NCBI RefSeq assembly: GCF_003589595.1
Contig: NW_020653945.1
Span: 11,147,686 to 11,211,685, forward strand
Length of the DNA: 64,000 nucleotides
From: Hyposmocoma kahamanoa
Taxonomy: Eukaryota; Arthropoda; Insecta; Lepidoptera; Cosmopterigidae
Reading direction: 5' to 3'
This document shows positions 36,601 to 46,282 of the stretch, piece by piece. Position 1 is the first letter of the stretch. The number at the start of each line of letters is the position of its first letter. Below the pieces are notes generated by a model. It did not search any database, was not told where the DNA came from, and saw only the letters and a program-made list of their open reading frames with translations. The position numbers and the translations under genes were made by a program.

Positions 36601-38065
36601 ATCTCATTCTCCTATAAACTAAAAAATTATATATATAAGATCCAAATAAAAGTAATGAAATATTTCGACTGCCCCAGAGCAGAAACTAGTAAGTGCGTTA
36701 GGTAAGATTTTACAGGAGAGCCAAAAAACACAAATCAACGTTGCCTTTTTTGTGTGTGTGTGTTGAGTGTGTGCCTTTGAACAATTTTCCTTTACAACTC
36801 AAATATTACATACATATTTTAGTTGATTTTCATTATTGCACAAGAAAATTTAGAATAAAATTTGGTTTCGTTTGAAAATTTAAATTAATAAAACAACTAC
36901 ATAACATTTTCAGTAAAGTTATTACCCCCAAATATACAGGATTATACTTTTTTACCTCGAGTACATTTTTATGTACCCGAAGTGGGTCCCATTTTCTTCC
37001 ATACACAGATTAGTCTATGGAAATATAATAAGTGTAGCCATCTGCAAAGTGTTGTGGTGGATGCTGATAATAACATTTTGTACCTTTAGCCTTAACTCTT
37101 CTACACTCTCCTAAAACTTTATGTACGTATTTTTTTTACATAGCACCATAAAAAATATCCAGAAACTTAAGATCTGGAGATATTGCAGGCCATCTAATTG
37201 ACTCGTTTGTACCTGTCCAGATATTTAAGTTATTATTACGGTAATATTATTTCGATATATTATTAATGTTATTTCGATTTATAAATACGATAATAGTGGA
37301 TATTCTGCTATTATGAGACGGAATACATGCCTGATAAAATACGTTATTTCGCTCCTAGTCATGTAGAAGGTTTAATTAAAAAATTATGTCATGTTTTTAA
37401 TTCTTAAAAATGAACAGTTTAGGTAAGGTTTAATAAAAATACAGCTAACATTCATCTTTTTTTCTAAATGTCCAGTAAATTGTAGGATTTAGAAGTAGTC
37501 ACTGCAATTTGGTGAGTAATTACTACGTAGCACATATTCTTCCGTGGTAATTACTAAAGGAGTGGGATTCCGTTAAAAAAAAATATTTTCAAAACATTTG
37601 TTCCTTACTAGGTTTTGCTCTAGGGCAGCCGATTTATCTTTTTTTTTTTAATTTACGCATTTCGTAAGCTTACTACTCAAATAAATAAGTGTAGTAAATT
37701 AGTATAAGTAATTTGGGCTACACCGTAAATTATACACACTTTGTTGAAAATTTTAGTACCTACCTCACCCAAAGGTCTTTACCGTAAAGTGTGTGATTTC
37801 TTCGGTTAGAAATACGAGTGCATATAAACAAACATATAAATATACATGATTAGGCATTACTAACTTTCGTACTTTTACAGGTCATATCATAATCAAGTGT
37901 CTAAATCCGATTCCAACAACGGGATTAACAATGGATGACCTACCGAAACTCATGAATCGTGTTCACGAATTAATGGATATTGAGTTTAAGAAACTTTCAA
38001 AAGAGGTCCTTGATCCTTTACCCCCGGAGTATCCTCTTGCAAGTTTTTTGAGAAAAATGCAATAA
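30423..38065 (+). CDS. AGPAT: 1-acyl-sn-glycerol-3-phosphate acyltransferase, copy A (five coding exons)
   Basis: Membrane acyltransferase that adds an acyl chain to lysophosphatidic acid to give phosphatidic acid, normally in the endoplasmic reticulum. Coding exons: 30423-30613, 31737-31870, 34110-34291, 36316-36484 (or 36487) and 37881-38065, giving 286 residues. Two hydrophobic segments lie at about residues 5-20 and 33-55. Acyltransferase motif I is NHQYSLD (100-106), motif [20 protein letters not shown] (125-142) with FIDR after it, motif III FPEGTR (175-180) and motif [14 protein letters not shown] (203-214). Splice sites are GT-AG, with phases 2,1,0,1. The exon 4 donor is ambiguous: GTGGTA at 36485 fits copy B in length, GTAATC at 36488 is the stronger site. 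The stop codon overlaps an AATAAA signal at 38061. All motifs are intact, so the gene looks functional. The match is to the AGPAT1/2 group; which orthologue is not decided. Confidence 0.95.
30643..31466 (+). mobile_element. SINE-2, tRNA-derived, split by a hAT-like MITE (AGPAT-A intron 1)
   Basis: The head carries GGTGGCCCAAAGG (A box) and GAGTTCGAATCC (B box). The body contains AAACGTGTGAAGTTCACAAT, CGGAGACCCGTACCCAGCA and ends in GTTGATGATG, a common lepidopteran SINE pattern. Flanking words AGAAGGACA (30634) and AGAAAGGACA (31467) look like the target duplication. The body is interrupted at 30871-31385. Confidence 0.85.
30871..31385. mobile_element. hAT-like MITE inside SINE-2
   Basis: A 515-bp element with inverted ends CAGTGGCGGATT on both sides and further shared GCCCTA(A/G)GGCCC. 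It is flanked by GGCGTGGC and AACGTGGC, an 8-bp duplication with two mismatches. CAGTGGCGGA ends and 8-bp duplications are typical of the hAT superfamily. No coding frame. A (TGTC)n run lies at about 30911-30925. Confidence 0.85.
31595..31667. repeat. Perfect 34-bp foldback in AGPAT-A intron 1
   Basis: Arms 31595-31628 and 31634-31667 are perfectly complementary over 34 bases, with a 5-base loop ATGTA. Transcription of the intron would give a long perfect hairpin. Confidence 0.97.
32378..32943. mobile_element. Harbinger-like MITE in AGPAT-A intron 2
   Basis: A 566-bp element bounded by TTA (32375-32377, 32944-32946) with inverted ends GGGCGCGTTCCCACTATGTC. Inside, the terminal phrase recurs as CTAGC(C)TGTTCCCA near 32428, 32498 and 32782, and CGTTTGACGACTGTCGT-like words recur many times, as if ends were stacked in series. 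No transposase. A 3-bp TTA duplication fits PIF/Harbinger. Confidence 0.85.
33315..33440. other. CpG-rich patch in AGPAT-A intron 2
   Basis: GCGCGC-containing block (AAGCGCGCGCGGCGAGAATC) that contrasts with its AT-rich surroundings. It is open in frame 33232-33528 but shows no known domain. It could be the core of an unrecognised repeat. Confidence 0.4.
33461..33620. repeat. AT microsatellite bracketed by an 18-bp direct repeat
   Basis: The word ATTACATAAACGTAATTA (itself nearly palindromic) occurs at 33461-33478 and 33603-33620. It flanks TTTTA repeats and a long (TA)n run at about 33550-33602. Confidence 0.9.
33650..33737. repeat. Penelope-like-end family copy 4 (partial)
   Basis: Runs from ATCGAGTTCTTAGGTTTTCG through the GATTTAAATCGCGTATATTTG core and breaks off at ACCGACG, before the hairpin. 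Confidence 0.8.
34488..35100 (+). mobile_element. LINE 3' end (family L), copy 2, split by SINE-1
   Basis: A 5'-truncated LINE tail in AGPAT-A intron 3, homologous to the copy at 25325-30135 and starting at the same point. The coding relic 34790-34951 reads [13 protein letters not shown], then [15 protein letters not shown], a C-terminal signature of lepidopteran LINEs. The tail ends in TATTATATTTTTTTT. SINE-1 interrupts it at 34573-34788. Confidence 0.85.
34573..34788 (-). mobile_element. SINE-1 copy inside LINE tail (AGPAT-A intron 3)
   Basis: The head on the minus strand reads TGCCTCCGTAGCCGAACGG (A box) and GGTTCGATTCCCGGG (B box), with the body as in the other copies. The host LINE word ATACATTTCGGGG is split, with CATT on both sides, consistent with a short target duplication. 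Confidence 0.93.
35101..36315. other. Remainder of AGPAT-A intron 3
   Basis: AT-rich intronic sequence with no supported feature beyond the acceptor TTGTTACAG at 36307-36315. Confidence 0.6.
36488..37880. other. AGPAT-A intron 4
   Basis: AT-rich intron with a short (GT)n run near 36753-36770. Nothing else can be supported. The acceptor is CTTTTACAG at 37872-37880. Confidence 0.6.
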
Positions 38066-38248
38066 AATATTTTATCTACACACATAATCATAAACTCTCT
38101 ATGTGTTCATATACCTACAGCAAATTACGACCAGCATTACAGATAAACTGTTTTGTTAGAACAAATTACCTATCTGTGAAAATGTTATTATTGCTTCTTA
38201 ACATCGAATTCGATATTATTATTACATTCAAATTTCGAACATCTCTGA

Positions 38249-38557
38249 TTTTTATTTTTATTTTTATTAAGGCTTTGGCAAAGCCATCAGCCTAAACATG
38301 AAGTTTAAATATGTTTCCGGAAATATGGCCGCCACAAAGAGGATAGGCAATTTGAGGCGGCGTGCTTGGATTGACTCGGGATTCCTTAAAACGGGCCGAT
38401 ACGGGTATTTTAGTTCGAGATTCATATAATTTCGCGTTTTAATCTTCGATTAAGGCACAATAGCACTATCCTATTCCACTTTAAACTAGATTTCACAAAA
38501 TAATTGAAAGTCAAAATAAAAACGACACTTTTCCGTCCAAAAGGTGCAGAGCGAATC
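38249..38557 (-). mobile_element. Short poly(A)-tailed retroposon SR, copy 1
   Basis: About 309 bp, minus orientation, 184 bases past the AGPAT-A stop. It is flanked by CGAACATCTCTGA (38236-38248) and CGAACATATCTGA (38558-38570), a 13-base target duplication with one mismatch. The A-rich tail containing AATAA is at the left (TTTTTATTTTTATTAAGG on the plus strand). It matches the copy at 45199-45509 along its whole length. No tRNA-like A and B boxes and no convincing ORF. Confidence 0.85.
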
Positions 38558-38570
38558 CGAACATATCTGA

Positions 38571-38912
38571 AAAACAAAACAATTTGATTTGACCTCAATT
38601 CTAATATCAATCGAGATGAAGTTTTATTCGAAATGAAATGTCAATAGCATACAATTTTGACAATTTCACACGTTACTTAATATCGAACAATATGATAGTT
38701 GGGGCCGATTCTATGAATAAAAATAAAAACTACGATTGTGTGACATGCGTGAGAAAAATTTTTATTTGCCGCCATTTAACAATTGTAGCATGCGGTTCCT
38801 CAATACATCACAGACAGTTTATAACATGTGTATAGATAAAGCAGTGTATGTAACTGTACATAATTAGGCATTAAAACACTCGTGAGATGTTTTTATGAAA
38901 TAATATATATAC
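38571..38912. other. Intergenic DNA up to the assembly gap
   Basis: No supported feature. Confidence 0.5.
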
Positions 38913-39312
38913 NNNNNNNNNNNNNNNNNNNNNNNNNNNNNNNNNNNNNNNNNNNNNNNNNNNNNNNNNNNNNNNNNNNNNNNNNNNNNNNNNNNNNNNN
39001 NNNNNNNNNNNNNNNNNNNNNNNNNNNNNNNNNNNNNNNNNNNNNNNNNNNNNNNNNNNNNNNNNNNNNNNNNNNNNNNNNNNNNNNNNNNNNNNNNNNN
39101 NNNNNNNNNNNNNNNNNNNNNNNNNNNNNNNNNNNNNNNNNNNNNNNNNNNNNNNNNNNNNNNNNNNNNNNNNNNNNNNNNNNNNNNNNNNNNNNNNNNN
39201 NNNNNNNNNNNNNNNNNNNNNNNNNNNNNNNNNNNNNNNNNNNNNNNNNNNNNNNNNNNNNNNNNNNNNNNNNNNNNNNNNNNNNNNNNNNNNNNNNNNN
39301 NNNNNNNNNNNN
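38913..39312. other. Assembly gap (400 N)
   Basis: Exactly 400 N. Any reading frame drawn across it is artificial. The bases right after the gap, AATACGACTC, match the end of the foldback family at 56156-56301, so the gap may hide such an element. Confidence 0.99.
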
Positions 39313-39500
39313 AATACGACTCTCAGAGCTTTAATTCAGAAAGATCTGAGGGGCACTGCCACTGCGCCCGTCACCCTGAGACATAAGTTGACAAGTCCCA
39401 TGTGCCTGAAATTTCACTAGCACCCCTACCCTTCAAAACTGGACCACAGTAATGCTGACATTACTGCTTGACGGCAGAAAAAGTCCGTGAAAGGGGTTCA
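39313..39500 (-). repeat. Dispersed repeat R, copy 2
   Basis: Inverted relative to the copy at 15755-16040. It shares GAGACATAAGTTGACAAGTC and ACTGCTTGACGGCAGAAA on the plus strand, and its outer end is lost in the gap. Confidence 0.75.
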
Positions 39501-39990
39501 TCCAAAAATATATAAAAATACTTTGCAGCTGCCTAAACGTTGATGTTTTTGGTCAGTATTAACCGACAACATACATTACGTAGGTATATAATAATATACA
39601 GGCAAATGTTCGCGGTGAGGGAGCGCCCAGCAAATTGTTTAATAAGATAAGTAAGTTGTTCAATTTATAATTTTTTTTTGTAAATTATTCCAAAGCAAAG
39701 AAATGAAAACTTATTGAAAAATAATGTGATTTGTTTGGAAACTACTCAGAATATTTTTTCAGTTGCAATCAAGCAGGTGAAACTGATATCGTGGTCAAAG
39801 TATAGACATTGAACGTCATATCAGTTTCCACTACCAACCGACCACACGATCAAAGTATACATACCCCTATAAAGTGTGTATCTAATAATAGCAGCGTTGT
39901 TATAAACTAAGAAAATTACAAAAACATTAGCAATGAGTTAGCCGATGATACTCTGTGAAGTTTTGATTAAAATTTATTTTCTAGTGTAAG

Positions 39991-40109
39991 TACAGGGTCA
40001 TCAAGAGCACATCGAGCTTGACACTGAAGGTTTAAATCCAACTCTATGCCGGTTACGATAAGAACGGTCCAAAGTACAAAGTGTCAAATTTGACGTGCTC
40101 TTGACTGTA
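39991..40109. mobile_element. Foldback MITE with TA ends (family Y)
   Basis: An element of about 115 bp between TA dinucleotides (39991-39992, 40108-40109). Inverted arms are CAGGGTCATCAAGAGCAC and GTGCTCTTGACTG, with further pairing around GCTTGACACT and AAGTGTCAAATTTGAC. The middle (ACTCTATGCCGGTTACGATA) recurs at about 59775-59805. TA duplication and CAGGGTCA ends suggest a mariner-like origin. Confidence 0.82.
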
Positions 40110-40313
40110 CAAACTTTTTTATTACAAAACCATAATCAACTTATAGCTTAGACTATGGAAACCAAAGGACATGTTATAATGACATATATAAATCAGAAGT
40201 TATATGTATATGATGCATTTAGACGTTGAAAACATAAACATTTTATTGTCTTTGTTTAACTACAGCGTGCTGTCGTAAGCCAATAGAGAAAGCAATGACA
40301 ATGCCGTATTGCA

Positions 40314-42663
40314 ATGACAAGACGAGATCGTGCGTTTAGGAAATACAAGCGCGACCGATGTGAGGAAAATGGGCTCTGTTTTAAAGCTGCAAGAAATAGG
40401 TGTAATCAAATGGTAGGAGCAGCCAAACGTAAACATATTTATGGAAATATTTTACATTCTTCCCCCGTTAACACCTGGAAATTCCAAAAATCCTTTGGTA
40501 TAGGTAAACCGCAAAGTTCGTACAATATAACTTCTTCCTTCTCCTTAAATGAGCTGAATACTCACTTTGCCAAAACTGCAACTTTAGACACCAACACCAA
40601 ACAACAAAGTATTGCATTTATTAGAGCACTGCCCAGAATTTCAAATTCTGTTTTTATTTTCACCTCAGTAACTGAAGATGAGGTCAATTAAATCTAATGC
40701 TGTTGGGCACGATGACGTAAGTAGAATTATGGTTATATGTATTTTAGAATGTATACTCCCTATTATCACGCACGTAGTTAATTTCTCGATGACGACTGGG
40801 GCTTTTCCTTCTCTGTGGCGAAATGCTCATGTAATCCCTCTTCCAAAAGTTACTAACCCCAGTCTCCTCAAGCATTACCGTCCCATCTCAATTCTTCCTT
40901 TTCTTTCTAAAGTCTTAGAGGCTATCGTTCACAAACAATTGTCTGTCTATGTTTACTCAAACAATATCCTTTCTCCATTTCAATCAGGTTTTCGACCAGG
41001 TCATAGTACTTCTACTGCATTGCTAAAGATTGTTGAGGATGTAAGGAGGGGCATGGACTGTACTCTACTTACTGTGCTGGTTCTAATTGACTTCTCCAAT
41101 GCATTCAACGTCGTGGATCATGACCTTCTCCTTGCTACCTTAGACCACCTAAACATCTCTTCAACGGCAGCTCAATGGTTCTCTTCTTATCTCCGCGATC
41201 GCCAACAAGCGATTCGTATTGATCGCTCGTTCTCAGAATGGTGTAAACTCACTTCCGGGGTACCTCACTTCCGGGGTAGAGGTGTGTAGCCGGTGGGATG
41301 AGCAGCGCCGCACTCTGACGGGGACTGTAGGGCAGGACCTCTCACTGCCGAGCGTGGTTGCCGCCATGCTCGATAGCGAGGAGTCCTGGGTGGCGATGGC
41401 CTCCTTTTGCGCAGAGGTTATGTCGCAAAAGGAGGCCGCGGAGCGGGTGCGCGAGGAGGCGGCGGACGCGCACCCGCTCCGGCGCAGACGTACGGGGAGA
41501 AGGCGAAGGCAGTTCGCTGCTCGCCTGATCCCCTAGTGAGACCAGCGGGCTCTGGACAGGGAGTCCGGAGCCTACATCGCGCGGCCTCACTCGTCTGGGG
41601 GGCGGGTCGGAGGACAACCGACTCGCGAGAGGGAAACCCGGAGGGGTTTTAGAGGGGTAGGCCCTCCAGTCTGGAGGGAGAGACCCCACATAACCCCTGA
41701 GTCTCCCTGGGCTCAGGGGTATCCATAAAGATTTCCACCCCGTCAAAAAAAAAAGGCGGAATTCTCTCTCCTCTCTTGTTTTCTATTTTCATAAATCTGA
41801 TTACGTCCAGCATCAAATGTTCTTACCACCTGTATGCCGACGACTTGCAGCTTTATACCGAGGTTAATGTCGGTGGCATAAGTGATGCAATTGTATTAAT
41901 TAATGATGACCTTCATCGCGTCTCGGTTTGGTCCCAAAGGTTTGGTATCAATGTCAACCCTTCCAAGTGTCAAGCCATCATCCTTGGAAGCTCACGCCTT
42001 TTTTCGTCTTGTGATCTGTCGTGCATGCCACCAATAATGTTTGAGAACGTAGTGATTCCTCTGTCAAATCAGGTAAAGAACCTGGGGCTTATTATTGACA
42101 CAGGCCTTACGTAGGATTCCCAGGTGTCTGACGTTTAGAGCTCTATACAGGTTTAAGAACTTTCTTCCAATTAAAACCAAAACTCTCCTTGTTCAAGCTC
42201 TAGTGTTGCCTGTGATTGATTATGGTGACGTGTATTACAGTAACATCTCTCAAGTCTTTTTGAATAGATTAGATCGTCTTTTTAACAACTGCATTAGGTT
42301 TATTTTTGGTCTGCGGAAGTAAGATCACATCTCTGCTTTTCGTCGTCAACTAAATTGGCTTCCCATCCGTGAAGGCAGGTCCTTAAGAATTTTAACCACA
42401 CTTTTCTCCATCTTGTTCGATCCGGCTGCACCTGATTATCTTAAATGTTAATTTCAAAACGCTCGGCCGGGTTGCGAATTTCGATCTTCTTGTAGCCTTA
42501 GGCTTTCTATTCCTTCTCATCGCACTGATTTTTTGTTTAATTCTTTTACCTTTCATGCAATTCGTCTTTGGAACGAGCTCCCGCTCCATGTAAGACAAGC
42601 TCATACCAAATTATCTTTCAAGCGCATGTTGCGCAAGCATCTGTTTGACAATTGTCAAAATTA
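40314..42663 (+). pseudogene. Reverse transcriptase pseudogene of the CR1/Jockey-like LINE
   Basis: Linker (TRRDRAFRKYKRDRC) is followed by polymerase motifs KHYRPISILPFLSKVLEAI, SPFQSGFRPGHSTSTAL, VLIDFSNAFNVVDH and SGVP, where the R1 fragment interrupts. It resumes with GILSPLL-type sequence, CSYHLYADDLQLY (YADD active site, 41830 region), a GINVNPSKCQ block and the C-terminal DYGDVYYSNIS and LNRLDRLFNNCIRFIFGL. A thumb relic continues to about 42663 in another frame (WLPIREGRSLRIL, HAIRLWNELPLHVRQAH). The frame is broken by the insertion, near 40685, at 42110 and at 42322. Confidence 0.92.
41264..41757 (+). mobile_element. R1-clade LINE 3' fragment inserted in the reverse transcriptase
   Basis: GC-rich block unlike its host. 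The frame VEVCSRWDEQRRTLTGTVG leads to LPSVVAAMLDSEESWVAMA, SFCAEVMSQKEAAERVREEA and an Arg-rich end closing at a stop at 41536, the C-terminal pattern of R1/TRAS-type ORF2. A 3' UTR with CTGGGCTCAGGGG hairpin-like words and a poly(A) run (41746-41755) follows. At the 5' junction the 16-base word CTCACTTCCGGGGTAC occurs twice in tandem (41248, 41264). Confidence 0.8.
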
Positions 42664-42975
42664 AGACACTGTATAATGTTGCTTTGGGTACATATATCAT
42701 ATTATTTATTATTATAATATATATATGTAAGTTTATTATGTATGTATAATAAGTATGTTTATAGTATGTTATTTATTTAATTTTATACCATACAAATTAT
42801 CGATTAGTTTTCTAGTATATTGTTCTTCTTGTTTAAGTGTAGCACCAACCTATTGTATTTTTTTTTTCTGTTTGGCCCAATGGTTGACTGGTAGAGAATG
42901 CCTTATGGCATTAAGTCCGCCATTTGTACTTCAGTGTATTGTACATTAAAGTTTAAATAAATAAATAAATAAAGC

Positions 42976-44098
42976 ACTGCATTGATTTATATCAAACACG
43001 GGAATCGAAAATGCGTAACGTCATCTTAAATGTCAACTGGCCTCATTTTGGCATTTTTGTAGTACCGTTTGATAACCGTTTCCGGTTGTCGAAGGGAAGT
43101 AAATCAAATGTCAAAACGAATGCTCGGCCAAATATTTTAGTGAATTATTCGCATGAATTGTAATGCAACCATTGATCCACCAATGAATAGACGTCGAGTT
43201 CGCGCTAAAAAGTGTCCGCACCTATAGGGCGTTAATATCGCATACAGAGCGTCAATCGCGCCACAGTCGCGTTGATTTTAACCTTAATTTTTAAATTATT
43301 TTTTATTACTATCATTCTATCTTTATATATAGACTAATCCATCCTCTAAGGCAATAACTAACAAAATATTGTTGTACTCGTTTTACGGCTTGAGATTACC
43401 TATCAGAAGTCAGAAAATATATTTGCCCGAAATAACGTTAGCTCGAATTTTCATAATGTCAAATGTATTTTTTTAGGAAGATTACAAAACAAAAGCTAAT
43501 TTTGTGTTTGTGAAAAGCATCAAAATTGCTCGAAAGCGTAACGGTTTTATTATAAAACGGTTTTCGGAATTACGGATATTTGAGTTTACGTTTAGTTTGA
43601 ATATCGGTACATTACTTATAGTACACGCTTATTTTCACATTTGTAGTAATATTTGTATGAATGTATCTGCCCAACTCTTTATTATTTCTTTAAGTGAATT
43701 TGTACAAAATTCAACATAATAATATATATAAAAATTAATTAATATTTACGATTATTACTATTGACTACTCCATTACACTTGTGTTCAAGTAATTTTCAGT
43801 CGAAGCTAAATTGAAAAAAATGCACCATGCATTTTGTTTCGTTTCCAGTAGAAGCTGATATGGCGTTTTTGGGCCCTTAAATTGTTACAAGCAAAATTAG
43901 GCAGTAATGCAATGACGTTACAATTTGAACTAAATGTTTTAGTTTTTTATATTTCGTTTCGTGTCACCACGTTTGTGTAGGTTAACTTTGGAAATTTTTT
44001 GGTGATTTTTGTATTGGACCCGACGTCCATTTGTTAGTAGGTCAATGAATGAAACGGACAAAAATATTGATAGTGAGAACAATTAAGTATTGATTAAA
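42976..44098. other. Intergenic DNA, no gene seen
   Basis: AT-rich. A 71-codon frame at 43504-43719 shows no family. Confidence 0.5.
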
Positions 44099-44954
44099 AT
44101 GCATCACTGCGGCATTTAGAGGTGCGGCAGTAGAAAAGGCGGAAATCAACCGAATGTTACATTACATCGGCAAGTGTTATTTTTTTGTCTATAAATCATA
44201 CAATAGCCCAAATATCTCATGTAATTAGACTCATTTAAGTAGTTTATTAATAAGTCTTACCGAATTTTGCTTTGGATACTTTAGATTGCCTGTTTGTTTT
44301 TTTTTTTTTTATTGCGACTCGGCAAAATGACTGCACCACGCCTGATGGAAAGTGCAAATACAGTCCAGAGATGAGAGTAACGGATGGAAAACACAAATAT
44401 CTTCACTCCGTCACTATCATTTTGCCGGTCTGGCCAAATGCTTCTTCACACTACGTTTGAAGGACCCGATGTTATAGAGGGGAGGGAATACATGCGCCGG
44501 GAGTTGGTTCCACAATTTGATGGTTCGGCATAAAAACAAATTGCCAAACTTTTTAGTGCGGGACGGTATTGAACTGACCGTCCAACTGTGGCAACGCAGT
44601 CCGGCGGTCGTTACAGGTGGTCGTTATTATTAGTGGTTGTTAGTATATTTTGATGATTGCTGATAAGGATTATTTTGAGATAGTGTTGTTCTTGTAAGCA
44701 GACATATTATCGATATTCTGTTATTAAAATAATTCACTACGACGTTTTTGTTATTTCATTATTATTACTTTTAAAGTTTACCTACAAATGAAAAAAGAAA
44801 AAAAGAACGGTTGGAAATTATAGGACTGCCGAACATAAACATTGGATCAAATATCATCTTCGTTTGTTCGCTCCATTTTGAAGAGTCAAATTTTAATAGA
44901 ACTTTAAATGTAACTAGATTACATGATAATGCAATTCCATCGTTACATTTATTG
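44099..44954 (+). pseudogene. THAP-domain fragment, two exon-like pieces
   Basis: The first piece (44099-44173) encodes a THAP zinc-finger start: Met-His-His-Cys-Gly-Ile, an in-frame TAG, then RCGSRKGGNQPNVTLHR. The second (44777-44954) encodes NEKRKKERLEIIGLPN, then IFVCSLHFEESNF and NAIPSLHLL, the rest of the C2CH domain, and ends at a GTAAAT donor. THAP domains bind DNA and occur in host regulators and in P-element-type transposases. The in-frame stop and the poor fit of the splice phases suggest decay. The 600-base spacer contains repeat-like sequence at about 44290-44640. No downstream partner exon is found. Confidence 0.75.
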
Positions 44955-45198
44955 GTAAATACCTTTATATTTCATTTTGATTAAAATGGTCCATTACTTG
45001 CCTAGTAATAATAACATAGTATTCATACTTTGATTACAGTAAACTTTACAAATTTGCAAACATAAAAAACAGTTTCAACATTCAAGCCATACATTTGCAT
45101 GTATCGACAATCAATCATTATCAACGACAAACAAATCAATATCGATTGACTTATTTATGATTATGGTACAACACTAAATCCGCCATATGTGTGGTATA

Positions 45199-45509
45199 TA
45201 TGGATTCGCTCTGGACCTTTTGGAGGGAAAAGTGTCGTTTTTATTTTGACTTTCAATTATTTTGTGAAATCTAGTTTAAAGTGGAATAGGATAGTGCTAT
45301 TGTGCCTTAATCGAAGATTAAAACGCGAAATTATACGAAACTCGAACTAAAATACCCGTATCGGCCCGTTTTAAGGAATCCCGAGTCAATCCAATCACGC
45401 CGCCTCAAATTGCCTATCCTCTGTGTGGCGGCCATGTTTACAGAAACATATTTAAACTTCATGTTTAGGCTGATGGCTTTGCCAAAGCCTTAATAAATAA
45501 AAAAAATAT
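45199..45509 (+). mobile_element. Short poly(A)-tailed retroposon SR, copy 2
   Basis: About 311 bp, flanked by the identical 14-base word ATATGTGTGGTATA at 45185-45198 and 45510-45523. It starts near GGATTCGCTCTGGACC and ends AAGCCTTAATAAATAAAAAA, a polyadenylation-type tail. It is homologous, inverted, to 38249-38557. No pol III boxes and no open frame. Confidence 0.9.
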
Positions 45510-45631
45510 ATATGTGTGGTATAATTTTGGTTTAGGTAGGTACGTTTATTTGGTAGATAGGGCAGCTCGTTTCCTTTATTTTTTTGTTACCGTTTTAATG
45601 TTACCGTTGTTGCCGTTATGGACACACCAAA

Positions 45632-46253
45632 ATGCAGTGTAGATCCAAACCCCGTTGCCTAAAATGTGGTGAAGACCATACTGCTGAAACCTGCTCAGTA
45701 CATGTAGATTATGCTTCTTGTTTGTTGCCTATGTTCTGGATTCCATTTTGCAAATAGCAAATCCTGTCCTGAATTTACCCGTCAAAAAGAAATTAAGGTG
45801 TCCATGGCCCAAAGTAGTATATCATATTCCGAAGCATCAAAACATCACCCTCCAATTTCAAGATCTTTTGCTGATGCAGTTCGCTCCTCCCACCAAAAAT
45901 CTAATGATAGTAGGCTGAACAATAACTACACAGTTTCAGCAGAGGCTCATTCAACTAATAAATCTTATAAAAAAACAGTGTTTGTTCAACCACGGTCCCC
46001 TCCTAAAGTAGCGGGTGGGTATAATCGTGCTGCACATGATTCATTTGCAAAAGATTACAACATACCTTTAGCTTTCCCTAATGGTTCAGCACTTAAAGCC
46101 TCTTCTGATACTATTTCACAGACACCTATCTCGGACATTATCATAGCCATTGTAAATTTCTTGACTAAATCAAATATGATTCAGACTAAATTTGAACCGT
46201 CCTACGTTGCCAATGTTATTGAAAATTCTGTTTTAATTCGTCCTCAATATTGA
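45632..46253 (+). pseudogene. LINE ORF1 (gag-like) C-terminal part
   Basis: Zinc knuckle CLKCGEDHTAETC (C-X2-C-X4-H-X4-C) at about 45657-45695, then a frame shift, then the second Cys-rich segment LCSGFHFANSKSCPEF leading into a Ser/Asn/Lys-rich tail that runs to the stop at 46253. It binds element RNA in intact relatives. The N-terminal part is missing. Confidence 0.8.
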
Positions 46254-46282
46254 CCCAGTAATTCTACAGTGGAACTGTAGAA

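Larger units (their letters stand above)
40270..42975 (+). mobile_element. LINE (CR1/Jockey-like), 5'-truncated, with R1 insertion
   Basis: Non-LTR retrotransposon starting in the endonuclease-polymerase linker and ending in a short 3' UTR (AGAGAATGCCTTATGGCATT, a small hairpin; GTCCGCCATTTGTA) followed by the repeat tail TTAAATAAATAAATAAATAAA. A 0.5-kb R1-type fragment sits at 41264-41755 in the polymerase. Confidence 0.9.

Noticed and set aside
38882..39334. 150-codon ORF across the N run
   Set aside because: It is produced by reading through 400 N and has no real coding content.
41407..41746. Overlapping GC-rich ORFs on both strands near 41.4-41.7 kb
   Set aside because: They shadow the R1-type C-terminus and its 3' UTR. 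Only frame 41278-41536 shows the family pattern.
38236..45523. The inverted pair at 38.2 and 45.2 kb as terminal repeats of one large THAP-bearing (P-like) transposon
   Set aside because: Each copy has its own distinct target duplication and A-rich tail, so they are two independent retroposon insertions. The THAP fragment also points toward the wrong end.
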